A DNA stretch of 64,000 bases from Rhyacichthys aspro. Lineage: Eukaryota; Chordata; Actinopteri; Gobiiformes; Rhyacichthyidae. Below, in pieces: positions 1 through 14,240 of the stretch. Under the pieces are notes generated by a model. That model did not search any database. It was not told where the DNA came from and saw only the letters and a program-made list of their open reading frames with translations. Position 1 is the stretch's first letter. The number at the start of each line of letters is the position of its first letter. The position numbers and the translations under genes were made by a program. Location: contig CM072152.1 in NCBI GenBank assembly GCA_036850595.1, positions 17,745,207 to 17,809,206 of the forward strand. The letters are read 5' to 3'.

Positions 1-1835
1 TACAACGCACTCCAAAGTCACTGGCGGTGAATAAAGCGGGGAGTCTCTCAGGCTGCTTACTCTTTCTCTGTCTCCACATTCTCCCTCACTCGTTTCTGTC
101 GCTCTGTGTTTTCCTCTTCTACCAACCGCTGTGAAAGTCTGCTGACACTCATAGCAGCGCGCAAGCTGTGATTGGCTTCAGACGAGTCCAGATGTTGAGA
201 CTGCCAGTTGACTCCAGATGACAATGAACCTGTTCCTTAATTAAACCGCACATAATGGCTTTGAAAACTCAAGGAAAACGTATCCCACGAATAATCCAGC
301 CTCATCTCATTCACAAAGTAAACAGCAACGTCAGAGGCTAATCTCCACTTTTCCTGTCATAGGTTTATGTCCTATCCATTCCCCCAAACTGCTAACTATC
401 CAGAAAAACAGAAAGGAGTGTCCTAATTTGTTTGCTTGAGTATTTACATTTCTTATTTTAACTGCAATCACACCGATATGGATTTAAAGGAGACTATTTA
501 TCCTCAGCTTGCATACTCTATATTATAGGAAGGTAATTGGGATCGAAATAATTACACTCCAAACAGACATGAGCATACAAAATTTTATGTTTTTCACACA
601 TGATGGCTAGAGAAGAAGAAGAGGAAACCATTTTGAAACAACAGACCTTGTCAAAGCAACAGAAAGACAGGGGTAGTGTGTTATAGAGTCTTCATATTGC
701 ACCATACAAACTTCATTTCTTAAAGGAAAAATAAGATATGGACAGACAGAACTATGGCTTCACACGACATACAACCAACATCTGCACATTTCACCTCATC
801 AGTAAAATGAGCTGAATGAACTGGAGGAATTACTTTTTGGCAAAATAATAGTTATAATAATTTTTGTTTTTAATTGAACCTGGCAGTATACTGCAGCAAA
901 TTGTCTTATTTTTTAGCAAGCTTAAAATTAAAAACACCATTGCACTTGTTTTCCTGGCTTGTGAAACGAATTCATCTGAAACTTTACACTTTCTTTGGAA
1001 GACAAAAGGTCGTCCTGCTTTTCCCCTGACTCCAGATCTGTAATGGAAAAAGGTGTGTCTCGCTAAACTGCCTGGCAACTGACGGTGACTAATTAAATCC
1101 AGGAACTATTTGGCTGCTATGTGTTTTTTTTCCTTTTCCAACACCTTCAGTGAGTGAAGACTTCTGTCCAATTATGTGCTGTCAACTGTCAACGTTTGGG
1201 AACAGAAAGACACTCATGTAATAGTTAATATTTTGTGGATGTCATCTTTTGGGCGTCACAAAAATCTTTTCAGTGAGGAATTATTGATTTGATCTGGAAC
1301 ATAACAGTTGCTCTCTAATTGCATGTCATCATTAACTGGTTCAAACTGGTTCCTCTGTCCCTTAATTTAATTGAATATGTTAGTGCAACCACTAATTGAC
1401 ACTGGTCTTTACAAAAGCCATTTCAAGTTTGAGTGTTGTATTTACACAAAGGGATGGTGTTTAAACCAGCGACCCTAGATTTGAACATGGATTTGGATTG
1501 TGCCAGTGATTGGTGACCTACTTGCATACAGAAGTGCACCCAGTTTGTGTGTCCTCTGACTGGCTGGACTGGATACCACAATAACAATAGATACCTGGAC
1601 TGACGCAGATCCGCAGCGATAAAGCACATGTTCAATAGACTGTGTGAAAGTGAATGCAGCACATGTAATTAAACATATATTGGATTCTGAATAATGGCTG
1701 TCTTTATCACTGAGAGGTTTGTTCTGCATCAAAAAGAAGAAAGAAAAGATCCACAAAGCACTGACAGTGCAGTTGCTTCCTTTGAGGGATTTGTTGGATT
1801 TTCTTCTTCTTGTGATAACTTTGGTGTTACATGGT

Positions 1836-1985
1836 GTGCGGTGCAGTGGTGACTCAATTTGCCTACGGTGAATGTGAAGGGATGCCTGTCAATATGTGTC
1901 TTTGAGTATTAGCCCGGCAATCGTCCTCATTTCGAAAGCAGCTGGAATAGGCTCCGGGAAGACGAGTAGAAAATGAATGAATAAA
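1836..1985 (+). repeat. Decayed fish SINE/LINE-tail repeat
   Basis: GCGGTGCAGTGGTGACTC, then AATTTGCCTACGGTGAATGTGA, then CAGCTGGAATAGGCTCC, then AGAAAATGAATGAATAAAT are in the order of a very common fish interspersed repeat whose tail is rich in (A)TGA-type repeats. The central part is deleted and the copy is diverged. Confidence 0.6.
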
Positions 1986-2153
1986 TCATTTTATGGCACA
2001 AACTATAGCGTTTGCACCAGGGCCACTGTAATTACTATATTGTACTGGACACTTCTGGTTCTTATAAAATGAAGATACATTATTTTGAGCCTCCATTTTC
2101 CGAGCAGATACTCCTCTCCCTCATGCTAACATTATAATTTTCATACATAAAAG

Positions 2154-2500
2154 TAATCCCCTTCCTTCCTTCCCTCCCTCTTCCAATGTCTTTTAATTCC
2201 TTCCTATTTCACAGCCTCTTTTTTGCTTTAGTTTTCACACTTCTGCCAGCCCCTCCTCCCGTTGCTGCCTCCATCTCCATCTCTGCTTCCAGTTTTCCCA
2301 CTATCTTTCCGTACCGGCTCACTAACCACCACCCAGCCTCCCACCCGTCCGCTCCGTATCTCGCCACCTTTCCCCCTCACCCTCCCCGCTGCACCCCACT
2401 CTTTCCATCACCGGCTTCTTATCAGCCTTCCTCTGCTCTCTCTTTCTGCATTTGCATCACTTTCCCTTAACTCTTTCCCCGCTCCCTCTTAGGTGTGTTT
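2154..2500 (+). repeat. Pyrimidine-rich tract
   Basis: About 350 bp strongly dominated by C and T (CCTTCCTTCC runs, CCCTCCC), followed by purine-rich stretches at 2521-2555 and 2680-2740. The open frames across it are low-complexity Ser/Pro/Leu and not genes. Confidence 0.6.
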
Positions 2501-3262
2501 AATTAAGCGCAGGCCAAGTTGTCAGAGAAAGAAAGGGAACGGGAGAGAGAACAAATGCCGCTAATACAATCTGGAGCACCAGGTTAGAGACAAGGCACTG
2601 CTTTTCTTCTTCTCTCCTTCTTTCTATTCCCTCCTCTCCTCCCTTTGGCCTCCGCTAAGCGTAATTACCCCGCTCATTAGTGGGGAGGGGAGGGGGGGAC
2701 GGACCAGGAGGGGAGCCGACAGGGGAGCGAGGGGGGACACATGACGAGAAGAGCAAAGGAGCATGGGAAGACAGGTGAAGGGTTATCAGGAGTGTGTGCA
2801 CTGCTCCTTTGAAGAGTCAGACGGTGCAAGCGTTTGGGGATTTTATTTTTGTATTATTTGTTTAAGTGGAATAAGCACAAGCCCATATAGTTTGTTAAAA
2901 TTAGATTTGAAAAGGCCATAATTAATCTGGAACAGTTACACGGGAAAAAAAATGTTAAAGCGTGGAATGGGTCGACTCTTAAAGTTTTGGCTCGTCATTA
3001 TTGAAAAATATGAAATATTAAAACCCAAATGCCCCATAGGTTTACAAGGTTATTCCTTTGTTGTAACGACACGGTCTGGTACACTAAATGCCAGACCTTT
3101 TTGCTATCATGCACCTTTGTCCTAACACAGCATCGGTCCTATTCAAACCATGTATTCCTACAGATTAAATGCACCTATAAGGCCAAGTGGTAATGAACAA
3201 ATGACGTATTCAGTTTGATTGATATCTGTATTGGTTTAATTTTAATTTAATTTGCTCTATAG

Positions 3263-3737
3263 CAGTGGTGTCAAACTTAAAGTGGTGAGGGGCCACGATA
3301 GTAAATAAGAATCCTTTCAGGGGCCAAAGAATGTGACACTTGGGAAGCTTTTCTTTAATTTTGAATGAAAGGTTTCATCTTTATTTTAGTTTTACAAAAG
3401 TTATCTTTAACATTTCTGCTTTTATGGAAGCTGGTTTTAGTTGGATTTGAACAGGTTTCATTAGGATTTTAACAGGTTTTAGTTGGATTTGAACAGTTTT
3501 AGATGAGTCAAACAGGTTTTATTTTAATTTGAACACATTTTATTTGGATTATAACTTGTTTATATGTATCTTTGTAGCAAAACTGGCCTAAGATTTCATG
3601 AACAAATAAAAAAAATCTGATTCAAATCAATCTAAAACCTAGTGCCAAAAATATCACCTATTTAATGCATTGGAGGGCCACATAAAACATTGCAAAGGGC
3701 TGCATTTGGCCCATGGACCTTGAGTTTGACATGTGTG
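3263..3737. mobile_element. Non-autonomous hAT-type DNA transposon, 475 bp, with intact 8-bp target duplication
   Basis: The left end CAGTGGTGTCAAACTTAAAG and the reverse complement of the right end CACACATGTCAAACTCAAGG share 14 of 20 bases, including the core TGTCAAACT. The flanking 8 bp CTCTATAG occur exactly on both sides (3255-3262 and 3738-3745), the target duplication length of hAT elements. GGGGCCA near the left and TTTGGCCC near the right end are typical of this widespread family. The middle consists of loose repeats of an AACAGGTTTTAGTTGGATTTG-type unit (about 3425-3560). It encodes no transposase. Confidence 0.88.
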
Positions 3738-4170
3738 CTCTATAGTATGGTATTAGATCCTAAGTGAAGTCTAACAATGGGGTCAGTGTGTTATCATTTA
3801 GCTTACTCAGCCGCACAGTCTCTTTATTACATCTATGTGAATACACGTGCCTCTGGAAATGCCCAAATGAGAGCCCTTCAATAACATGTCATACTGCACT
3901 GTTTTTATCAGTCTAGAGTCCTGGCTGGTGTCAGATGTGTTTATGCGTAAACCATAAAAGCTTGTCCACTTTGTTTGTCCAGGCAAACCTCCAATAGAGC
4001 ATAGAGCATCCAGAGATTTATCTGGACCACATGCTGAGAGCTCTTAGGCTGCTGTGTTACAGTTGTCTTGGAAAACTTGGAAGAGTATAAATTATTGGAG
4101 AAATTCTTGAGATATGCAGTTTTAATGAGACCTCATACAGAAAAGCTGTAAATTACTTTGGCAGTTTTTT

Positions 4171-4193
4171 TTTGTTTGTTTGTTTGTTTGTTT
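4171..4193 (+). repeat. (TTTG)n microsatellite
   Basis: Five or so TTTG units follow a T run. Confidence 0.85.
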
Positions 4194-7100
4194 TGAAAGG
4201 GAATGATTTGAATTTATTTATTTACAGCAAAGAAAGAAACATTGTGTTCGAATACAGTATGTCAGAATGTGTTGAAGGTAAACAAAGCATAACTCAGTTG
4301 ATCATAAGTCTTGTTATGCTCCTTCTGCTTTTATCTGGGGAAGATGTTCTGCCTCTATTCCTCTCTTTATTTCTCCTTTATTGCCATGCATGTATCATCT
4401 CACGTCAGCGTCGACTCTCGGTGCACCTTTCTCTCTGCCGTTTACTCCCCTGAGTGCTTTTCTCATGTTCGCCTTCCTCACCCGTCGCTCCGTCTTCAGG
4501 AGTCTTATTCAGATTCTATGCTTCAAATTATAATGATGGAAAGTAAAAGAACTTCCAGCTCTCATCATTACTGTGTCCTCAGTGCAGAGGCAATGCAGAG
4601 TTTACATCATTTCTTTAGTTGTGCGCAATATTTTTAACTCCTACACTCCTCCACGAGGAGCTAAACTTTGGTTGGCCTCTTTATCGTAGAAGCACTCACA
4701 AGAGGGTTACTTTCAAAGAAGCCATGGTTATTCATATCCAAACTGGCAACAATAAAGACCTGCCCACACTATATTCCACCGGAGTCTAAGACAGGAACCT
4801 TAAATTTTTAAGAAGTTATGAGGATGATTATTCTGTCTGCAGTGCTTCAGTGCTTTCATATCAGAAATAAAAGTTCATGTTACTGTTTTCAATTTGAGTT
4901 TTTGATACGGTGTAAAATGTGAGTGACACAGAATTTCATTGACCATTCACCCAACAGCAAAATGCCATTACACTCAGCTCAACACTGTAGTACTTCTACC
5001 AGGCCAGTAGTGGCTAATGCTATAGTCATTACAAACAAGAAGAAGTAATGGAAACAAAACAAAAAGAGTGAGAGTACTATCCTTGTGTAAATAAACAGAA
5101 TCTTTATGTTGAGAAACACGTCACGTAAAAGACAACCAAAGCCTGCAACAACAGTGCATAACCTCAGCAGTCTTTTTGTTGCACATATTTGCATCTGTAA
5201 CACTGGTCAATACATCAGTAACAAAGAGGACTATAGAAAAAAGCAAAGTGTTGAATTTGAGTTTGACTGGATTATAATAATATAAGTCCTTTATGTGCAG
5301 AAAGTAGTGACAAGGGTTGATTCACACCAAAATGAGTAAATCATTAGTGTCAGCTCACTCTATTCTTGTCACCAGCCCTCACTCAAGTCGCTGACAGGGG
5401 GCGGGGGGTTTAAGCTGCTACAATTTCACGTCACCTGTAGGTCCCTTGCAACTAAAATCTAAACATCAGTTAAACCACAGTAAAAGTTCTTTTGGAGGTG
5501 AGACAGGCCTACCAGAGTGGCTGATTTCACTACTGCAGTTGACTTTGAGCCATACACAAGACTAATCCCAGCGCATGTTTTCCATTATTTTCTGTGTTAT
5601 TGCCCTTAATGCATGTGTGCAAAACGAAAAAGCACAATTTACCAATTACATGCAAGGTGGTCCCCAGATCACATGGAGACTGCTCCTCCTGAAGAGTGAG
5701 CGTGTTTAGTAAATGACATGCACATCTCCCGGCGCAGAACACACCTGAAACAAAGCACAGAAGGAGCGTGAGAGAAAAGAAAAGCTGAGTTCAGTGGTGG
5801 TTTTTCAAATCCCCAGTGCACTTTAGCTGCTCAATATATCACACTGTCTCTGTGTAATATATATTCCAGGAATGTTATTATTAAGACCATTTAGAAAACT
5901 GTATTAACATTGAACGGGACTTTTTTTCTGAACAAAGGGAACTGTTTATACATTTTCAGATTTTTAACAACTCGCAGGTCTATTGAGCATTGCCCAGGTC
6001 TGAACATGTGAATGCATGAAAAACAAAGCTGATAACATGGCGTTTTTGTTGGGAATTTAATGCCTTCAGAGAGGAGACTGGAGACTTGTGACATCTGCAC
6101 TAACAGGTGAACTAAAGCTGGAGTTCAGCTACTGAGACGCCCCAGGCCATTCAATAAAGAGTAACCAACTATTTTAGTTAAGTTACAGATGTCTGCTCAG
6201 CAGTTTTTCAGATGTTTCTTGAGTGTGAGTCTTTAGGGAAAATGGTGTCAGGGTTTTTGTCGTTACAGAATTGCGAGCGGCTTGTGATGGAAATAGAGCA
6301 TTTAGCTGCATTTAAAGTAAAGTTGTTGTTTTTTTTTACTCAAATCCTTATTCAGCCTCAAATCATTTAAAAGTCACTCTTTAACATTATATAAATCAGA
6401 TAATGGCATGTCAGTTATAAAAGGAAAGTTAACTGCAAAAAAGAATATATTAAGAAAAATCATTAGCGCTCCAAGATTTTAAGTGAGGTTAAATAATTTC
6501 TGAACCAGGTGCTGTGCCTATCCCCGATCCCTCTTTTGAACATAATTAAATCTATCGGTTGAGCTGAATATATGCTGAACTGGTGCAGCAGGGATGAAAA
6601 ATCACAGAAAGGTAGTCTTTCTCCAGGAGTGAGTATTCTCAGCTCTTTGATTTTATTGAGCGACGGATAGAACATAAATCTTCTGCTCCACTTACTTAAA
6701 GCTGAGAAAATGTAATCAACAGCTTCAGGGCTCCAACTCGTGTGTAATGCAGAATAAAACATGCCGATTTTAACATTGTACAGTACAGTGTGTGACATAG
6801 GCATAAATCACTTTCCTCAAACTTTATTATGTACTGTCTGTGGTGGGATTATTCATGTACTGCAGAGCTCCACACTATTAGCCTTTCCACCCTGTGTTTC
6901 CTTAAATGAGGGCAAAGTGGGCATTTCTCCACAAAGAAGAGGTGTCGGGTAACTGTCATCAACTGTATTTGTGAGTATTTGGCCCGGGTCGATGTAATCA
7001 GATACTGCAGATTTGTATTTGGAGAAAGTTGGCTGGGGTTGAGAAGCTGGCGTCCAAAGACTCAGCAGGACTGTTTAACCCCTCTGAGTAGGCACTTTTT

Positions 7101-7504
7101 GTACGAGTAAGGGCTGTAGTGCAGGAATATTGTTGTGCATTAAGACATGACACAGCAGCAAGACAGAATAAAGCACAGTGCCTTATGACCTGCTGCAAAC
7201 ACAGATGTTAATGAGATGTGGCACAGATGGTTGTTTTAAGAACAAGGTTTTAACTGTTTTTTGTGTTTTTAGGTTAGGTTTGTATCGAATGAATCTGGTT
7301 TCTGTGGATAAAAGTTGGATTCCTGGATAAAACATGCCATAAACCCTTGGTCAGACAGAATTTTTACTGATTGGAAACTTTTGTGAAAGAACCATTTCAC
7401 TGTGTGTGTTGAATGGGTAGAGCTGGCCATTCTTCTGCAGCCATAGTGTAATATAGATTGTCCTGCTGTGTAGTTATAATAATGTGTTTTCCAGTCTAAG
7501 ACAG

Positions 7505-7745
7505 TACTTCACATGGTGGGGGGTTGGTCGGTGCCACAGGGGGCCCGAGCGCTCGCAGACGGCTGTGCCATCTCTCTCGCCGCACAGACCACCTCTCCGT
7601 TATTAGATTTGACTCCGGCCCTCCTCGGGTTCATAATTGCATTTGCCTGATGCTGTGTATTTAAGAATAGAACAGCTCTGGTCCCTGTGGCCCCTCTGTA
7701 CCTGATTTTCAGCCGCTGCCAGGGGACCGGCACTGTTATAAGAGG
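7505..7745. promoter_or_regulatory. Candidate conserved non-coding element in the celf4 intron
   Basis: This is an unusually information-rich, repeat-free block in otherwise AT-rich intron, with homeodomain-type cores (GTTATTAGAT, ATAATTGCATTTGC) and balanced base composition. No ORF makes sense. The call rests on appearance only; alignment to other fish would decide. Confidence 0.3.
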
Positions 7746-10700
7746 TCATCATGAAAACCTGTAGGCAACTGGTGAGGCTTGAAAAGACAACTCAGTATGA
7801 CTTTGGACTTTCTTTCTAAGTTATGTTCACTATTAACACATGTAAAGCGTTTCTCTTTGGTTAGTTTCTGTGCTCGCCTCGTTCTTGTTCTGCGGCAGAG
7901 TTTAAAATAAGCTCAAACTGTTTCTTTCGGCAAAGTCTCACTGGGAGGGGGAAATGAGGGGCTGTCGAATGGGGACTCGTGTTTCATCTTGTCCATAATT
8001 TATGGAGAGGGAAGGTTTAGGAAGGGACACGGTTAACATGGGGTGATGCTTGTCATAAGCAAACCCCATGAGTCATAAGCAACTGGAGGGCTACAAATCA
8101 ATGGTGACACATGTTTCTGACTTGATGCCATTTTCTTTTAAAATATTTGCCGTTAAGAACCCATTTGATATTATTATATGTCAGTGAGAGTTTGAGGGGA
8201 GTGTGTTGATGCTTATTAGAAAATGCCCACTTTAGTATGTCATGAGAATTTTAAAGACAGTGATGTTGACCTGCTACAATCAGACAGCAGACTCTATCTG
8301 ACGCACTACAATGAAACTCTTATGAACTGGGATCTGCACCAGACGGAGCCACCATATCATAAAGCACAAGCTGTCTGCTAATCACAAATTACGTTCAGAC
8401 TGTGCTGTAGCCCTGATCCACCTCTTTCCAACAGGAAAGCCAGGGCCAAGGAGAGGAATACTCGCTGCTGCCAAGTCCCAGCCACTCCCCACTACAAGGG
8501 GCTTATAAATCGGCACCCTCACAGATAGGTCAAGGTTTTGATTTGGTCGTGACCTCCCTTCATAAATCTGAATGATGTAAGGGCCTTGGTTAAAAGGCTG
8601 CTGGATCGACACTCAGATGGGACTGCCCCGGCCGACTTCATGTCTCTTCTGTTCCCTCCTTCTCCATTCTCTCCACTCTTCTTTATTCTGCAGCTTTCTG
8701 CTTCAGCCTGGGATCCCCGAAGCCACTGTAACAGGCCGACAGAGACAGAGCAGAGAAGGAGAAAGATGGCGAGGGGGTGAAACAGGCAATCAATAAATCA
8801 ATATGTTTTGCGCCACTAAGCTAGGGTAAGCTCACTCTCTCAGAGCTGAGCGTGCACGTACGCTCACACGTATACACTCACTTACCATCGAGGCACTTTT
8901 CTTTCAGCAAACAAACAAATGAAGGCCCGGGACACACTGTCCCTTGCCAAAAGACATTTTGTTGTTTTAGGGACTTTCTCTTTTTTTCTCATTCTATTTC
9001 CTGTTTTGGATCATTAAGCCATTGATTTTTGTTTCAACGGGTAAGTGGTGGTGGGGACCCCCTGGGAGCCAGCTGAAAACCTCAACAGAGTGTCCCCAGC
9101 AGGAGTTTCTCGAGTTGTGACAGGCTGTTCCCAAGGGCCAGTGGGCCCTCTTAACTCTGCAGGGAAGGGACTATTGTCTGAAATCAGTCATTCTGCTTCA
9201 AAGGCTCATAGCCACTTCTGCTTTGGACTGAAACTATTCACCTGCACATTTGCAGTTCATTGACTAAATGCACAGGTACCAGTCTTGGTTTAGACTTGGA
9301 CCAGGCTCTTCACTGAAGAAAGGCAAATGGCATGTTCTCTTAATGGATTTGCAGGATGTAAAATGTTGGTGTGCTATTACAATGTCCAATATTTTTGGTG
9401 CGAGGAGGCGTTGAGGCCAGTGCACAGAGCTGCAAAGATGAGCAGAGATACAGAAGCAGCCGAGGCAGACCAGCATTCAGTTGGCCATAAGCCAGCACGA
9501 TATTACAGTCAGATATATAGTAACACAGATGGATGCACTCAGCCTAAAGAGGCTGACATATTGGCCAGCACTGTCATAAGAATGACATAATACCTATGCT
9601 GACAGGTAATGAAAATAAAGGCTACTCCAGCATACAGTTGCATAAGCGCTTTAACTTTAGCTCATACAACGTAAAACATTAGCCTTGACATATGGGAGAT
9701 CCCCTGGAGGATTTCAGAGTGCTCCCATAAAGGTTAAAGGTGGAGGGTTGACAATTGGAGGAGGTCTCCTTATGTGCCTGAGAAGTAACTCTTGATCTTT
9801 AAATTCACATGGTTTGTGCAATGTGTATTTTGATAAAACAATATTATTCCACTTTTCATTTAAAATACTTTATTTAAATGTATCTTGCTGATCCACACTC
9901 ACTGAATTTGCTCCTTTCCTTTAGAAAGATTCATGCAGGCATTTCTATCTTGACAGCTTTGAACCAAAAGTGAAAAATGATTCACATTCAAAAAGTTGCA
10001 GTGGTTTTCTCAAAAGCTATATCTTATGTCTCTTGAAGGAAAAATTAAACTTAAATTATCATTGGTGTAAATGACTGTCAGTCTTGATCTAGTGGATACC
10101 AAAGGGTTCTTCAGTGTGTTCATGTGTCATAGGAGACTTAAGCCAACATTACACCAACCACTTTCAAACATCAGAACATCTCCACCTCTTTAATTGTATT
10201 TGCATAGAGGATTTCTGCTCATATTTACTACATGGGAATCTATCATCTGAGGCACGATAGAGACTGAGTTTAAATGCAACAGAACACATCCTTAGGCCTA
10301 ATCTGTCTTCTGTGGGTGCTCCTGCCTGGAATATTAAAAAAAAATAACAGATGGGCCAAAATGTCAGTTTTATAGCATTTTAAAATAATATACTGTACAT
10401 TCAATTCACTGTTGTATCATTACAGCCAAACGCTTCCCCGAGGTGGCCGTGGATGTTACCCCGTTGCATCTTGGGTGCGTTTACACGTAGACTTTTATGT
10501 GTTTAAGCTGAGTCTGGACCCGCTCCAGTTTCATTTGACTCATTTAGTGCCAGATGTAAAGGGGGTCTGTTTCACAAGATGGGATAAATATGAAAAAAGT
10601 GCCGCACTTCTGGCTCCATTCCTGCAAAAGTACATCAAAGCATAGGGCTAAATTAATACCAAGGGAGTATGGCATGTGAGCCAACGCACAGCTCAAAAGC

Positions 10701-13540
10701 ACAAAATGCCTTTGAGCGGGGGCCGCTTTAGTGATGAGGACATTTTACTTTCGCAACAATTCGTGTGAAGGCATTTTAAAGAATATCAAAATAAAATAAT
10801 GTCAAAAACCTCCTCCATTTCTCATCACTTTTCTACTGAGGTCTCTTTTCATTCTTATCCACTCCCCGGCTGCCTCTGTTGAAGGAAAAGCTAGCGAGAG
10901 ATACTTTATAGGTTCAATTTGAAGGAACTTTTCGTCCATTAATAATAGAATCACATTCACCGTTCCCCCTCCCTCGGTCTCCCACTTCCTCCTGGAACAA
11001 ATCTGGCACTGCTCTGTTGCAGCTACTTAAAACTTTCTTCCTCAGCCTTCTTATCCTTAACTAAACTGAGAGTTTTTCCAGAAATAAAATGCTACAGAGA
11101 GAAGGGACACAACAAGACAGGAAGAGAATTAATCTGCTCTTGTAATGTGCAACTAAATGAGACACTACTTGCTTTCGGAGGTAACCAATGAATCCGTCTA
11201 GTTTTGGTTTTGGAGCGTGACTGTCTTCAAGCAAATTAGATGTAAAATCAATAAAATAATAGCCTCATTTTCATTTTGACAACAAAAGGTGACTATAACA
11301 AATCACAGTGTAATCTCAAACTCCATCAAATAAAAACAATGTACATCACAACTTAATTATATAAAGTTAAAGTTCATTCGTAATATGTCACATGTGCAAA
11401 TTAGCCATTTGCAGTTACATGTGATCTGCTGTTTTTGTTGCATGTCCTTTATATGTAACCTAAGTTCATTAGTTCTTCCCCGAGGCTGTCCAAATGAATG
11501 GCTCAGAACAGTACAAGCGTGCAAACAGTAACATGTCTGTATAGTTCTGTGTGCATTCATGACGTGCATTAGTGCCTGTGTGGGAGTGTGAGAACATTCA
11601 CCAACATTCACCCACCTGCTCCTCTCACTGTGGGCCAATGGAGCTGTCTTACTCAAAAACTCCCTGTTGTTTCTCTGGCAGAGCCTAACAGGCAAAATCT
11701 TTCACATTTCTCCTCATTCGCTCCTCTCTCTCCTCCAATACATGCCTTTTCTCCCAAATCTTTTGGTCTTCTTTTTCCCTATTCTATATTTAATCAGCAT
11801 TGGGTGATTATTTGTCTGTGCATGTGCAGCACAGAGAAGATAAAGGATAAGGGGAGGGCTGGATCCACTCATACCCCACTGTCATTTTGGGCCAGAGGAG
11901 CACAGAGGTTATGTATTGCATAATAGGCCTGGCAGGCTTTGAGTTGGCTACAACTGACAGGGAAGCATGACTCCTCTGTACCACATCTCTTCTTTTTACT
12001 AAGCATTTGATACAAACTACATTAGTGTTTAGAAGGACACTATTAGTAAACCCATTGTTTGCTTTTTAGTGAAGCACACTTTTACCATAATGTGAAACTC
12101 TCTAGTCTAAGAGGCCTTTTGCCAAAACCACAATGATTCTGTTGCCTCTTGTTTACACAGCATTTTCACTCCATAAACACGCAAACTTTTATATCTGGCT
12201 GTGGAGGTGTTTTCGTTTCCTTGAGGCTGCTGCTCTGCTCTTGGTGAAAAATGAAGCCTGCAACTTTTCTTAAAACGATAATTGTCATAGACACAACATT
12301 CATATGATCCTGAACAGTGACCCCTAAATCTATAACCTGAGAGTAAATCTCATTCTAATAACTAACTCTATATACATATATATATACAGTACAGCAAATA
12401 TGACACAATATTTTTCACTTCAAAGTTTGTAGTTTTAAGTGTAAAAAAAATGTAAACGAAATAAATGAAAACATTTTTCACATTTTTTCAGCGACGCAAC
12501 ACATTTCTCACTCAGATACTCACATTTGTCAATGATGATTCAGTTAAAAACAATACAAAATAGCAGTTAGTTCATGTGTGATTAATTATTGGTGCTGCAG
12601 CTATGAAATAATATACAGTCTGAACTCAGGTCCTAATCGGCCCCTCAGCTGTAAATTGGTTGTTCAGTAAAACCAACACAAAACCCATTAGAAGTTGTGG
12701 TCACCCTTGACAAACCTGAAAATTGTGGTTCATTCTTATGAGAGAAAATGTTAAGCATCTTATAAAAATGTGTAAAAGTGTAGCTGAATAAACTTGGCCC
12801 ACACACATTCACATTCACAACACACTCTCTATTGACTGAATGTCTGAGTTTGTTATTTGAATGTTTGCTAGAATCAAAGTGGTTGCAGATATGACTTTTA
12901 ATGGACTATTTAAAAGCCACGTTGGAGCATTTCCAGCCTTACATTGTTTTAACTCCTGAACCTTTAATGACATGAGAAACCACAATATGATCAAAGTGAG
13001 TTCAGACTGTTCCCATTTGGATACATCTGTCAGAGCTTTAACTTATGCTTGTGTTTATGAATCCCACATCACCTAAAGTAAGACTATTACAAGATTTTAG
13101 TGCCAACAATTGAAGAAATAAAATAAAAAATATGCAAAAGGACAAAACAATATAACAAGTGTAAGAATTACTTATGTATTTGTTACTGCGAGACTATCTG
13201 TAGTCTCACGCTTGTGTTTGTATGGCTGCTTATTCATTTACATACGATTTTCTTCACAGTCTCTCGCCATAATTTTCCAATACAAGGGCAAACTATTGTG
13301 AGTGACAGCTCATTACAGCCCCGCCTCCTCACCCCTAACCTCCTGAGACACTGGCGAGAATGGCCGCCTGGATCTGTGTGTGAATGCCAGTGTGTTTCTG
13401 AGTGGTTCTTCTCTGTGTGCATCCGCCAAGCGTTCGCCCATGCTGCTATTTATGTCTATATTTACATTTGCATATGCTGTAAGGTATCTTTCATGTGCAC
13501 AGGCCTTTAAAGTCAGCTCTCACTCTCTTCTTCTTCTCCT

Positions 13541-13541
13541 G

Positions 13542-13570
<29 letters not shown>
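13541..13570 (+). repeat. (CA)n microsatellite
   Basis: About 15 uninterrupted CA units. Confidence 0.95.
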
Positions 13571-13572
<2 letters not shown>

Positions 13573-13639
13573 CGCAATATGGAGCTCATGAATACACCCT
13601 CAGCAATTACATTATAGGAAACCCACTCACTGTTACCTC

Positions 13640-13890
13640 TGCTTCAGAAGAGGACAGAAGTTGGGAGAATAGTCGTCCCCGTTCAGAATGTGACAGCTGT
13701 TGAGCCTGTTTTTTCTGTTATTCATTAGATAAGTGAAAAGCAAAAAGCCAGTGATGGCACGCCACGAGCAGCCATGATTTATGTCCACCTCTGGAAAGAG
13801 AAAAGTAGAATTTATGGCTTTCTCGTCTGGCCTAATCTTCGCTGTATGCTGCAAAGCTGGAGCGATGCAGTAAGCCTCCAAAGACACGCC
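13640..13890. promoter_or_regulatory. Candidate conserved non-coding element
   Basis: A repeat-free block with ACAGCTGTTG (E-box), TATTCATTAGATAAG and CCATGATTTATGT. Homeodomain/bHLH-like site density suggests an intronic enhancer. Appearance only. Confidence 0.25.
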
Positions 13891-14154
13891 GAAATTGTCC
13901 TCCGCACTCTCTCTAGTTAGCTTTTTTCTTTACTAACCAACTCTATCACATTTTGTCCTTGTCGTTTTTTTTGCCCTCCCCCTCCTTCACAGGATTACAT
14001 ATATGTACACAAACCCCTCGACGACACCTTCACTTCTCCAGTCTTCTCACACTTTTCCATTCTCCTACTGTCTTCTACTTTTCTCTCAGCACCTCGCTCC
14101 GCACCTCCGCCCTCGACCGCCTCCACATATAGATCCTTGTCTTTTTATAGTCAA

Positions 14155-14240
14155 AGCTATAGTCCCCATGGCAACATCAGAGTTGTTGATTGCCAGGGCG
14201 CTGTACATCTAATTATGTAACTATCGTGAGGGGTTTTGCT
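14155..14240. promoter_or_regulatory. RFX-like X-box and homeodomain cluster
   Basis: CCCCATGGCAAC (near 14166-14177) matches an RFX X-box half site, and CATCTAATTATGTAAC follows within 40 bp. A regulatory role is inferred. Confidence 0.25.

Noticed and set aside
2186..2492. Ser/Pro/Leu-rich ORFs
   Set aside because: They are produced by the pyrimidine-rich tract in several frames and are not a gene.
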